Positions 48,358 to 59,294 of a stretch of DNA of 64,000 nt are shown here, one piece after another. The stretch comes from Dermacentor variabilis (taxonomy: Eukaryota; Arthropoda; Arachnida; Ixodida; Ixodidae), in contig NC_134570.1 of the NCBI RefSeq assembly GCF_050947875.1, forward strand, positions 207,605,750 to 207,669,749. Reading direction: 5' to 3'. The translations under genes and the position numbers were made by a program. Positions within the stretch are counted from its first letter, which is position 1. Each line of letters begins with the position of its first letter. A model generated the notes under the pieces. The model searched no databases and was not told the DNA's origin. It worked only from the letters and a program-made list of their open reading frames with translations.

Positions 48358-48576
48358 CCAGGGCCTCTATCACAAAAATACATATGCGAACAGTAATGAC
48401 AACTTTCTAGTTATGGTGGCAAAGCTTGCATTATAATATGCTATTATAATCAGGTTAATAGCTATTTTAGCTGGAAAGAAAGGAGTATACCCTAAGATAG
48501 CACTGAAATTGTCATGAGAGGAGTTTTGTTGAAAACTGCACAAAAATATTAAGATGCTTCTTTGTGACACACATAC

Positions 48577-48786
48577 TTAGTGTGGTGTTGACCTTCTTGG
48601 AATCCAACGGATCCTTCTGTGGAAGGCATTTGACAGCCGCCCATAGAAGCACCTCCCTTCAACGTCTTCTATTGAAAAAGGGGCTTTAAGGAGGCCCTCT
48701 GCGAAGTGAAAGCCTGAGTTGTTAGCATCCAGGCACAGCATCTTCAGCAGGTCCTTTTCAACATATACACCGCCACCGATGTCTAC
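48577..48786 (-). pseudogene. BEN-domain terminal exon (partial gene)
   Basis: On - a splice acceptor (ttgtattgtttcacag) is followed by 69 codons open to a TAA at 48577-48579. The start reads VDIGGGVYVEKDLLKML, followed by FHFAEGLLKAPFSIEDVEG and RCFYGRLSN. This matches the BEN-domain pattern of an LGGGV-type start, a helix, a hydrophobic LL..xF.xEx(L/V) helix and a (S/C)xxG turn. BEN domains bind DNA or chromatin and also occur in some mobile elements and DNA viruses. The exon has no ATG of its own. Partner exons were not found in the window with confidence, so it is called a gene fragment. Confidence 0.55.
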
Positions 48787-49733
48787 CTGTGAAACAATAC
48801 AAGCACAGATTCATTTTATACACGTATGATCAAGGAATGGTTAGGAAATAGGGTAAGGTTTGCAAAAACAGATGTAGCTGCTCTTGTTGATTCGGTTTAA
48901 AGAACAAAGCAGCCTTACGTATACCATACATGCATTGTACTGAGCTGTGTACTTTTACGTAAGACTAGAAAGTATTGGGAACATCAATGCGAAAGAAAGA
49001 CATGCATCTGCCTAGAACTAAGCAAATGTGTGCCACCCCTTGACACAGATCTGGTGCTGTTTTAGTGATTAGCAGACATTGAAAGCTTCAAGCCTCATCG
49101 AGTATTGGGCCAAGCTGTGCTCGAGAACTATCAAACAAGATGCAGTTGTCTTCACATACAATTCTGACTTCCCTTTGCAGACATACAGTTTTCAATTTAC
49201 TGACTGCACTTGGGTGTAAAGATTTTGTCTGACAGAGCGAATAAACCACATACACAAGCAGCATTTTCATAGTTAGCATAGTCTTTAATAGGTACTGATA
49301 CCTTCAATTTAGAAAGCCCTGTATATTGGGCCTCATCAAACTAATTTCATAAAAGGTTTGTCAAGGTAGAAGCATAGAACTTTATAGTCATTAGAAGACA
49401 GGTGAAAGGAGTTAATTATTGCAATTATTACTGAAAATTAAATTTTAGACAGCTCATCCCAATGAGAAATTGATGCAAGCAGTTTGTACATGACATGTCA
49501 CATAAGCATTTAGATATCAAAAATAGGGATTAGAGAAAACCTTCCCTTGGAGGTTCATTAGTGCAAGCAGCCATGCCCTCCAGGAGACATAACTTCTTTT
49601 CCTGTAGGCAGAAAGAGGCTCGAGTATTTTATTGACACATATATGTGCCTATGCATATATGTTATGTCTGTTGTAAACTTTTTTTTCATGTACATGCAAG
49701 ATGTGTTTATAACATCTCATTGTGCACAAAATT

Positions 49734-49897
49734 TGCGTAATAATTTAAAGACCGCGACTTTGTAGCGATGCTATTCCTTTTCGCTATTCGTTAGTAGTCT
49801 GACCGACGCCCCGGCCCGTGCTACGTACTGCAGCTGCCGGCCGTTAGCGGTGGGCGAGAAGAGTGATACAGAATCGCAGTCTTTAAATTATTACGCA
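49734..49897. mobile_element. nested 164-bp MITE
   Basis: The left end tgcgtaataatttaaagacc and the right end, as complement, tgcgtaataatttaaagact are near identical over about 26 bp. The interior is GC-rich (ccgacgccccggcccgtg). It sits inside the larger insertion, so it is younger than it or was carried by it. No clear target duplication. Confidence 0.75.
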
Positions 49898-50663
49898 CTG
49901 CCGTAACCTACGATTGCAAGAGCTGACATCTCGTTATTAAGATTTGGTTAGTCTGTGTTTCTTAAGGGCCGGCGTCTGATTGAAATGTCTAGATTAAAAA
50001 TAAACCTCGTTATTGTAATATCGGCCTATATACGCTCTGTAACATAGAAGACAAATACGCGAAGACACTCAAGAACATAAATACACACAGGTTCTCGCGA
50101 CGCGGACCTCCAAACCGAAGTGTATACATACAAAAACCTTCATACAAGCTTCTATCTGCTTAAGCGTCAAACATAGCAATCGTGTGTCAACGCGCGAAGA
50201 CCATGATACATCGACGTATACATTACAGATGTACTGTACTTACGGGAATGCCTATATAGCGAATAACTTCTTGCCAGGAAACTACCGAACGAACACCAAC
50301 TTTCAATGTGTTTGCATAATTCTGTGCCCATTCAGGCATAGCAATCAAGGCGGGTAGCAGAATGCAAGTACGCTGTAACATCAGAGGAAGCTTTCGTGAA
50401 ATTGCTTGCTAAATGTGCACAGCAACATGGCTAACATACGATAGGAAAGCGCTTTGCTCTAGCTAGTTACACAACGCTCATTACGTAAATCATAAGCTTC
50501 AAGAATGCGCGCAAGCGCCAAACTTGCTTACCTTTCAAGACTTGGCAAACGCTCCTTCGTCTAACAGGTACAGAGGCACCGACGTTTCTCTGGCGCAAGC
50601 ACTGTAGAACTTCCGATGAACTCCAGCTCCACAAAAGCACAACCTTCAACAGTCTTCCATACA

Positions 50664-50870
50664 CTACGATTCGAAGCCCCAGTACCAGACTTTTTCACGA
50701 GAGCGCGGGCAGGCAGAGGCAGCTCGGCAGAACAAAGGCAGCTCGGACGGGCGCTGTACTAGGGCACTCACTGTCGACACTGGTGGATCGCTCGAAACAC
50801 ACGGCGAACTAATGGCGTTACACGAGTCCGGAGGGTTCGGGATGGCTACTGCACACGACAAGGAGCACAT
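50664..50870 (-). CDS. 68-codon ATG frame inside the insertion, doubtful
   Basis: The ATG has A at -3 (caaaATGtg). Ser/Pro/Cys-rich with no motif. It lies upstream, on -, of the BEN-like exon and in the same orientation, so it could be a leader exon, but no matching donor in phase was found. Confidence 0.15.
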   Translation of the reverse strand: MCSLSCAVAIPNPPDSCNAISSPCVSSDPPVSTVSALVQRPSELPLFCRAASACPRSREKVWYWGFES

Positions 50871-51351
50871 TTTGTGTAGGCACTTCTAAAATATAACTCA
50901 AAGACCACCTAAATGCAAGGAGCATTCACTACAACCAACGTGGTGTGTCGACCAAACAAATACTACCGTAGCGCCACTCTGCGGTTTTTAGAAAAATGTA
51001 TCTTAAATTAAAAAATTGCGTGTTTTTTCCTAATAAAATTTCGTAGGGTCTTTTAATAGATTTGTTGGGTCCAGAAGTGTGTATATTGTACTTTGTGATA
51101 CGAAGTTTAAGGAAATGTATATATAATAAAAACGAAGCGGATGCTGCCTTCAAGATTCGCAATTGCTTCAGGTACATGCAGCTTGCAAAAGCACGGCCTT
51201 CGAGATCAGACTTTGTCACTCAAAGGAAGCCGTAGCTGGGAGGCGGACAGGCATTTAGGCCCCAATCGTTGGGTTTACAGTGTCTAGGTAGGCTTCCTTA
51301 TTTATAAAGAATATACAGGGACTTAAGCCGAACCATGAGCGAGCTATACAG

Positions 51352-52034
51352 ACACACGCGGTACGATTCGGTGTCCGATCCGACGTGCGGCGCTGCATGC
51401 TCCGGCGATTCGGGGGGGGGGGGGCACATGTTGCGTGCACATGTGCAATGTGTACATGGCGTGCATCCGAAAGATTGAGCGGCGCGTGAGCTCCACCCAC
51501 ATCCAGCTCCCCAGCTTGAGTTCATATCCACGTCGAGAAACGCAATATAAACAGCTCTGCACAACACTGCTTCGCTTTACGCGAACACTGTCGATAAAAT
51601 TATCGCCCTGCGAGTGACAGAACACTTCACGACGGCGCCTTGCCCACTGACGGCTCCACTAAAGGCAGCGATAGGGCCGGTAGGCATAGCTAGGCGGACG
51701 CTGCGGCCGACGGCGCTTGCGATCCAGCCCGAGCTCGTCGAAGAGTGCTTATTTTTGCCAAAACAATTAACACTGTACACATTAGGTCGGTCGTAATTAA
51801 ATACAATTGGTTTACTCGACGCAGTCGTTGCGAAGGGCAAACGTGCAAGCGAAGCGAGCGGCCTCGCTCAGACGGTCGGTGTGTGATGTCTGCCCGCGAA
51901 ATGCCCTCGCGTTGCGCCTCCCGATCTCGCCAGTCGTCCGTTCCCGCGCTTCGGCACGGCAAAACACCTCGATTCGGGCTGCCGTTTCGGCGCGTCGGAC
52001 GCCGGGTCGGACACCGAATCGGACCGTGTGTCTC
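51352..52034. repeat. diverged inverted pair in the insertion
   Basis: 51352-51386 on + is similar to the reverse complement of 52000-52034. The shared core is gtcggacaccgaatcg, extending to accgygtgtgtct. The 600-bp between is GC-rich. Peptides of the kind GSDTES.RV occur in both copies on opposite strands. Confidence 0.5.
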
Positions 52035-52284
52035 CCGCTTTGGTTGGCGAACACGAGCCGATCAGCGCGCTGTCCGTGCAGCTCCGTCTGCTTGCAAAGG
52101 TGCATGGCCTACGGACTTCTTTGACACCTACTGAGCACGAATTCATGATCACCGCTCATGTGCACGCTTGCCATGGCGCTAGCTGTTGTGTTTTCGAGAA
52201 TACGTGCCCTCATGTTGAATTGGTGGGACCATATTTCCTGTTAGCGTCCGGTATTAGAAGCACTTTTTTTCTATGAACATTCTA

Positions 52285-52795
52285 CTATCATCTGTTACTA
52301 GGAAGTTGATTAAAAATTAGGAAAACAGGTACTGTGCAAAAAAGCATTTTTTTTAAAGCAGCCAGTCTTTGCATATTCATTTATAGTTGATATTATGTTA
52401 TCTGTTCATTTCTCACTAAATCATTTTTAACAACTTTGTAGTAACCAGTGTTACTAGAAAGTTGATTGAAAATTGAAGAAATTTACACCTGTGCATGAAA
52501 CAAGACTGTCTTGCACCAGCCATGTTCACTGAATAATTATAACCTTATTTAATAATATTCATGCATGTTTTGTAACTTGGGTTATGTACTTATAGAACAT
52601 AATTATTTTTATTGACTTCCTATTGAATGGTGTTTCTAAAAAGTTAAAATAGTGTGTCTTAACTTTCTAGTAACTTTCTTTTTACATACTGAAGTCAGAA
52701 AAGAAGCAACCAACTTTCTTTTGACAAACGTTACTAAAAGTAAAAGTCAATAGGATGTTACTAAAGTTGATAGGAAGTTGATAAAAGTTCTAAAG
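52285..52795. repeat. right terminal region with motif cluster
   Basis: Copies of the motif: tgttactaggaagttgatt near 52294, the complement caactttgtagtaacc near 52431, gttactagaaagttgattg near 52450, the complement aactttctagtaactttc near 52661, and gatgttactaaagttgatag near 52754. The same motif is found in the left terminal region, which ties the two ends together. Confidence 0.8.
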
Positions 52796-53698
52796 AAAGT
52801 AAGGAAGCATTTTTGTATGGGCAGGAAATACAAAAGAAACTTAATTTCGGAAACTTGCGATCAACTTGCGACGATAACAAAAATTCTGCAAATAAAAATC
52901 CGCCAGGCAAAGAAAGAATTCTTTGACGCTTTGCCTTCTCGATTTCAAACAACAAAAAAGCTATTCTGGAGTCTTGTCAAATGTAGTAGAAAAGACAAGG
53001 TATGTATTCCATCACTTCAGCATGACGGAGTGGCAATAGAAAATAGCTTAGAAAAGGCCAACTGCTTCAACAAGTTTTTGCTTCCATTTTCTCACCGATG
53101 CATTGCCTCGAGCGCAATTCCGCATCCGTCTGCAAATGAGGTCATTGAAAACATGTATGATATAATTATTGATGAAAGTGGAATACGGTCTCTTCTTGAA
53201 CGTATAGATTCCAGCAAATCAGGGGGGCCTGATCGATTGACCGGCGCTTTTCTCAAATTGTGAGCGTCGTTCATCCCTCCCTTTCTTAAGATACTGTACT
53301 CGAAGTCATTGAACACCGGGGTCCTACCACACGAATGGAAGATGGCGTGCGTTGTGCCAGTGTATAAATCGGAGCCTCGCGAACTAGTCAGCAGTTACAG
53401 ACCGATATCACTAACAAGTATTGTCTGCAAAGTATTAGAGCACGTCTTGTGCAGTAACATAATGACACAAATTACCAATCATAACCTCCTGAATCAGAAA
53501 CAGCATGGTTTCAGGCAAGGGCTTTCCTGTACAACTCAATTAACAGAATTAGTTCATGAAGTTTGTGGTGTACTGGATTCTCGTTCTTGTGTTGAATCGG
53601 TGTTTGTAGATTTTAGAAAAGCTTTCGACCTCGTGGATCCCACATTGCTTGTATGTAAACGACGTTGGTTTAATATCAATGAACATCTAATTGCATAG
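52796..53698 (+). pseudogene. LINE ORF2, RT fingers and palm part
   Basis: Resumes in the linker with AKKEFFDALPSRFQTTKKLF, then SKSGGPDRLTGAFLK, a TGA at 53261, NTGVLPHEWKMACVVPVYKS, SSYRPISLTSIVCKVLEH, KQHGFRQGLSCTTQL and FVDFRKAFDLVD (first catalytic Asp). These blocks are in the order of the L2/CR1 RT. A TAG near 53696 stands where IQ..YL normally has Trp before it. Confidence 0.9.
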
Positions 53699-54650
53699 AT
53701 TCAGGAATACCTTTCTTTGCGCTTTCAGCATGTAGTGGTAAATGGCGCAGAATCTAGTGCGGCCCGCGTAACATCTGGCGTCCCCTAGGGCTCGATATTG
53801 GGCCCATTACTTTTCTTAATATTTATAAATGACCTTCCCAGCACTATTGTTTCTTCCGTAAGATTGTTTGCTGATGATTTGATAATATATAGGGAAAGTA
53901 GAAGCATTGCCGATACTGTTATATTGCAAAATGATTTACTTAAACTACAAAACTGGTGCAGATAGTCACATATGCAAATAACACACAGAAAACTGTCCAC
54001 ATGCGCTTCACTAAAAAGATTATGCCAGAAGCCGTATATTATCTATCCGGTTCCCCATTGCAGATTGTTTCCGAGTACAAGTACTTGGGTGTATTCCTCA
54101 CACCGCCCATATGTTGGCACAGGCACGTTGATTTCATTACAGCAAAGGCGTGCAAAGTGTTAGGATTTCTACGGCGCAATACAAAACTCTTTCCCCAGCA
54201 GGCTCGTGATCTTCTGTACAAAAGCTATGTTAGACCCATTTTAGAATATGTATGTACCGTGTACGTGTACACGGTACATGTACCTACGTATGTCTACATG
54301 CACGTATGTCTACGTACCTACATGTCCTACGTGTACCGACCGAGATAAACTTAAGAGAGTTCAGAATATAGCAGTAAGGTCGTAATCGGCAACTATGACG
54401 GATACCTTAGTATTACTAGTGCAAAACAAACATTAATATTGGAGACCTTAGAAAAGAAAAGGCAGGCTTTACGCTTGAAACTTTATCACAATATAATTTA
54501 TGGCCAAATTGGAATAGACCGTAATAAGGATATTCTTCAGCCACATTATATATCCAGACGAACAGATCACGAGCTCAAGGTTAGGGAATATAGTTTTAGA
54601 ACTAAGCTTTTCAAAAGCACTTTTTCCCCAAAACCATTTTAGAATGGAAT
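53699..54650 (+). pseudogene. LINE ORF2, RT palm, thumb and C-terminus
   Basis: Contains the [22 protein letters not shown] box (stop near 53787 in place of Gln), [14 protein letters not shown] with the intact FADD, YLGVFLT, VRPILEYV and the C-terminal RTDHELKVREY...F end. A cryptic simple repeat rich in tac/gta is present at 54248-54345, in place of the normal WDP segment, and shifts the frame. Confidence 0.9.
54248..54345. repeat. GTAC-rich cryptic repeat within LINE
   Basis: Built of tacgt/gtacc units. It starts with a hairpin, gtaccgtgtac then gt then gtacacggtac, and continues with repeated tatgtctac and acctac blocks. It replaces or expands the short WDP segment of the RT C-terminal domain. 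Confidence 0.8.
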
Positions 54651-54989
54651 CGACTGCCTGCTGCCGTAGTTGGTATACTTAAAAATGAACATTTTGCAAA
54701 TGCTCTTTGAAATTTTCTTCTTTATTTTACAGTATATAGTAATTGTAGAGTTTGCTATCATTACATAGTGCTTTATTACATAATTGTATGATTTTTTTTC
54801 GTGCTGTACATTGATATCCTGATGTACCATATCTGTCCCCTTGCGGTTTTTTCTTTTTCTCTTTCATTGTATTGTATAGTTTATTGCTGTTTATTGGATG
54901 CCATAAGCTGTTTACATCGACGTATGTAACCCCGCACTGTAATGCCTAAATGGCGCTGTGGGTATGAGAGTAAATAAATAAATAAAAAA

Positions 54990-55281
<292 letters not shown>

Positions 55282-55389
55282 ATTTGTCACACTGTTTACA
55301 AGGGTCTTGCAGAAGTCCTACTGTCAAATTACTGGAATAGTCAGAGTGGTGTATAATACATCACTATAAATCGTGTCTGCTTTCGATGT

Positions 55390-55570
55390 TTGAGTATGGT
55401 GGTGGTGAAAAACTTGTATTTCTCTCACAAGAGAAGCACATGGAGGTTCGCATATGGGCCGTTCCTTAAGGGCCCGACCCTTAAAATACTAGGTGGAATC
55501 CCTAGTACGGGACCCCAGTGGCGTCGGCCGCTGCCCGGGCGCGCTCGGCCAAGTATGCGCTGTATACAGA
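55390..55570 (-). repeat. LINE-like 3' end fragment, putative
   Basis: On - the sequence gcgcgcccgggcagcggcc then actggggtcccgtac and a ggtcgggcccttaag block ends near ttcaccaccaccat. From memory this resembles the 3' end of tick LINE transcripts. No coding part is left. Confidence 0.3.
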
Positions 55571-55629
55571 ATTGCAATATCGTTTTTCATTCGCGAGTTG
55601 GAGTTGCTAAACCCGATAACTAACTTGTT

Positions 55630-57550
55630 TTCGCAATTTTCGATAATTTCGCTAAACAATCAAGGTCAAAGAAAGTGTTTCCTACAGTCACTATATATCT
55701 AAACTTTCTTTCTGTTAAAACGATCTTCTACAGTTTTTAGGGGAACTTTTCTAGCGGAATATAAATCGAATAACTTGAAGGGCACACAAAGCCAGTATCT
55801 AGAAAGCGAGTAGAAATTTTTAAATTAGTAATTTTGTATTGTATAGTTTCGTATTTGAGTACTTGACGCGATGGCGATGCCTTGCTATTAAAAGTGAGAA
55901 ACTTGGAGTGTTTCGGGTTTCTGCAGGAATGTCTATACTTCGTGTAAAACACTGAAATCATCACCCAAATTACGAATTCACCAAGTTATGACCCTAAGTA
56001 CGTAATCGGTTGCATAAGTCATTAGCCTTTTTTCGCTTCTGCCCCACTACTCTCACGTGTCTCCAAACTAGCCAAAAATGCGTAGTCAATCCACAGCTTT
56101 AGTGCGGTGGTGGTAAGGAGTTCCTACACTGGTATTGTGACGACGCTGGCACGCCTTAAACGGGCAGCGCTTTTTCGACACCCTCCCGCCACTCCCAAAG
56201 CACAACCACGTTACTCTTGTGCGTCGACATGTCACGCACTACGCCCCTCGTCGGCACTAAGGCAGCGTCACTTGTCTACACGCACTAAGTGGAATTAAGA
56301 AAGGTGTTGTTCTCTCACGATAATAAAAATGAACAGAAGCAGGACAAAATACAATATTAGGCAATACAATTATGCATCCACGCGAAATTACTCTCCCCGT
56401 ATAGGTTCGTGGTTAACCGGTGGTGTACAGATTGGTTAACGCTGTTTCATCGTCAAGTGAAGCCCCATGTCATTTATGCATCACTTTCCGGGCCAAATTC
56501 AAAACGTAAGTCGACGTTTGTGGGATACAAGCATGTTTCTTTCCACGAATGTGATACACAATCTATTCATTCCTAACACAATCCAGATACATGTTCTGAG
56601 CGGTAGACAGTCCCTTTGCAAACTACAAGATTAATGAAAATCAGTGTTGCGCTTGACGAGAAAGACCTTTTCTACTTTCCCACGTATGTGTAAAGTAAGC
56701 CTCGAGCTAAAGCTTCGTCTTATAAGGTGTCTCCTATGCATCGTTGAAAGTAGATGATACAAGTTTTTTTTTTTCGGAAGACTAGAGGGAGCTGCATCAT
56801 TTCAAACATGAAAGGGCACTTCGGAGCACTGCGGACCGACTGCTCGACCGACCCCACCGACCATATGACGACTCACTGGCTACTGACCACAGTACGGCTT
56901 AAACAGTTGTAAATAAAATATATAAAAAATGGCTCCCGGACAGACGAACGTGGTGCCTTATTGTTACCAACATGATTTTGTAATAGGTATTACGCGTAGC
57001 TAAACAGATCGAAGATACTACAGCAGCAGATCAATTGTAATAGATGCCTTTAGCAATAAAAGCCTGTGCTAAAATTCCTTATCTGACCCTCCGCTGCTAA
57101 TTTCTCTATGACCACTCCGTTTGTAAAATTTCCGTAGAGAAATTCAGCACTTTGACCGCGAGACAAATAGGACGTTTTAATTGCTTTTGACTGAATGATT
57201 TTGCTTTGATTGGTTACATTATACGCGAGATTTTCCAAATAAATATATGATATAGCGTATCGGTCTCACATGTTGTTGCTAATATGTGTCGACAGCACCG
57301 CTTCTCCTTCTTTTTTAGGGATTCCTATTACCTCACAGGCTCCGGTAGAGCATCGAGGGAATAGGAGGGTCACAAGATAACGTACAGGGGGGATTACAAT
57401 CGCAAGCAAGTATGTGGCCTTATACGAAACCCAGGACTAGCAGAATATAAGTAGCAAAAAATAAAGAATAAGCAAAACGATGCACACAGTGTTCAATATT
57501 TCCAAGTATATAGCCACGCGTTCAAACGCTGCAAAATCAGTACCCTCTGC
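55630..57550. other. no recognised feature
   Basis: No structure accepted. Confidence 0.45.
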
Positions 57551-57554
57551 AATG

Positions 57555-57720
57555 GCGAAATGGCTATGGAGTTGCGCTGCGTAAGGTGGTGTGTTCGATC
57601 TCCGGCAGCAACGGCGGCATAAAAATGGAAATGGCACGTATATGAACGCTCGTGTGCCGATGCTTTGGATGCACGTTGAGCAACCGGATTCTGGGTACGG
57701 ACACCTAGGTACTTTTAAGA
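57555..57720 (+). repeat. very decayed SINE
   Basis: tggctatggagttgcgctgc, then ggtgtgttcgatctccggc (damaged B box), then a body with gaacgctcgtgtgc and gatgcacgttgagcaacc. Assigned to the same SINE family at low identity. Confidence 0.45.
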
Positions 57721-57744
57721 GTTTTATTAACTGCTTTAAAGGAA

Positions 57745-58612
57745 CGTTTCTTTAGGAGGAAGCTTTAGCTCCGGCCCACCCTATTGCAAAAACCAGCGTC
57801 TTCCAGTGTGAAACCAGCACGCTTTTTGGCGCTGGGTCGCACTGGGTACGCAGGCACTCGCTGGGACTCACTGGGACACCATTGCAACTCCGACGCGGCC
57901 AATTAAAATACATGTAAAAGGCAAAAATGTTTTTTTGGGGTAACCCCTGAACAGATTTAAAAGAAATTTGTTGCATTTGAGAAAAAAAGTCAAATTCTAA
58001 TGACAGTTGGCAGCGAAATGTCCATTTAGGGCCTGAATTTTGTTAAAGAGATTTTCGAAAATTCAAAAGTTTCAGAAAATAGAAGCACGAAGTTTACAAT
58101 TAATATTGCTGCATTATAAACAGATATCACGGTTCTTTAAACGGCATCCACTAGATCAATGAAAGCGGACATATGTGGTATGTCAGTTTATATTTTAAGT
58201 GACCTTGTTACGTTGTGTGCAAGGGTTCTGTAAAAGCTGTATTTTCATATCAATAAATTTCTTCATATTCATGTGTAACATCAATTTTGTCCGCTTTATA
58301 TGTGCTATTAGGTGCAATTCACCTAATTGTGATTTGATTTTTCATTGCTGAGCTGCAGAGTTGTAAACTCGATAGTATCGTTATTAAGAATTTACGTTTT
58401 TGCCAATTTTAAATAAACAGATGACAACCTAAATAAAAATTCAAAAACCAATAGTTACTAACTTTTAAGCTTTTCCTTTAAATGCGACAAACCTCGCCAA
58501 ATTTGCAGTGGTTTCGGCAGTGGTTGCCGAAAAAAACGAATTGCCCTGTACATATATTTTGATAGGAGCACCCGAGCTAAAGCACCTTCTTAAGTCGTAA
58601 CTGGCTAGCTGG
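57745..58612. mobile_element. element with long terminal inverted repeats
   Basis: The left arm (57760-57785 plus 57898-58010) and the complement of the right arm (58470-58585) share ctttagctc, aaaatacatgtaa or aaaatatatgtac, ggcaa..gtttttt and ttgtcgcattt or ttgttgcattt over about 130 bp. The left arm carries an extra segment of about 120 bp (57786-57897) missing in the right arm. The interior is AT-rich with no protein. The right edge cuts the LINE at about 58612. Confidence 0.55.
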
Positions 58613-58614
58613 CG

Positions 58615-58795
58615 AAAAACACGCAAGGCCTGTAGCAGTTTACATTTGTTATTATTTAGTTGAATTAACCACGACAAACACTAGTTATACATTGTGTTAA
58701 GGTCAAGTTGCAACTTTTTAACGTTGGTTTCATTGGTTTTTTCGCAGAAAATCGCACAATCGTCATCGAAGAAGTGTACGTTAGAGAATAATGTA
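58615..58795 (-). pseudogene. LINE RT palm end
   Basis: Has FFDDDCAIFCEKT (FADD changed to FDDD), KKLQLDLNTMYN and, after a frame change, WLIQLNNNKCKLL, the block after the FADD box. It follows the RT segment 59295-59760 after the inserted GC-rich repeat. Confidence 0.75.
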
Positions 58796-58799
58796 GCAG

Positions 58800-59290
58800 G
58801 ATTTAGTCGTTAATTGAGAAAAACATTCGCCTTCGCTTACGATACTCTCTAATGCGAAATCTGAGCGCAGCTCTATACGTGTTTTCGCGATATATTGGCT
58901 GGCCCGGACAATCTGCCTCGTCCAGCACGTTAAAAACGGAGCGAAGTCTGGCGCGACTGCATCGCTAATCGGTATGCCGCGAGAGGCACCGCGTGGGTGA
59001 CGCGTGGGCGTCATTCACAGCAGTCGCCTCAGACAGACCTTTGCTCATGCAGCGCTTTCTTTCCATATGTTTGACGCGAGCTACTCTGGCGCCATCTCGT
59101 AGCCATCGTCGCCGCAGAGCCGATTTTCCGCAACGTTACGCTTCTCATGCTTTCGTCGTGCCTCCTGGTCGCGCTCCGTGTTCGCTTTCAACCTTCGCTG
59201 TGCTCGCGAACGCTCGGTTACGAGGCCCGAGAAGGGTGGTCGATGCACGCCGACGCTCAACGCAGGAACGCGCGGCTAAGAGCTGCGCTC
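58800..59290. mobile_element. GC-rich repeat inserted in LINE
   Basis: The LINE frame is interrupted exactly over this block. It is GC-rich with gaaatctgagcgcagctct near its left side and agagctgcgctctaaaag at its right side, suggesting short inverted ends (gagcgcagctc). From memory it contains stretches common in tick genomes (ggcgccatctcgtagccatc). No protein is accepted. Confidence 0.55.
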
Positions 59291-59294
59291 TAAA

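Larger units (their letters stand above)
47041..52795. mobile_element. 5.76-kb non-autonomous DNA element, undescribed
   Basis: Interrupts the LINE between two Lys codons; the LINE frame ends at 47040 and is resumed from 52796. The outer ends are imperfect inverted repeats (tttagtaacattttataaac on the left; ctttagaacttttatcaac as the complement of the right). Both ends carry a motif cluster around GTTACTAGNAAGTTGAT in both orientations. AAA at both LINE edges could be a 3-bp target duplication but is too simple to prove it. The interior has a BEN-like exon and a nested MITE. No transposase or RT was found. Confidence 0.7.
45218..54985 (+). mobile_element. L2/CR1-type LINE, split by a 5.76-kb insertion
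   Basis: ORF1 (RNA-binding, coiled coil) is followed 3 nt later by ORF2 with apurinic-type endonuclease and reverse transcriptase, and a 3' end in taaataaataaataaa at 54971-54986 that runs into a microsatellite. There is no RNase H. Outside the insertion (47041-52795) the disabling changes are few: a frameshift near 46290 and stop codons at 46978, 53261, about 53696 and about 53787, mostly one-base changes of Trp, Cys or Gln codons. It is the youngest-looking LINE in the window. Confidence 0.88.

Noticed and set aside
50526..50664. First exon with donor AAAG|GTAAGC on - for the BEN-like gene
   Set aside because: The frame starts with GTG; the nearest ATG is in another frame and hits a stop after four codons. 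The phase would also not match the BEN-like exon.
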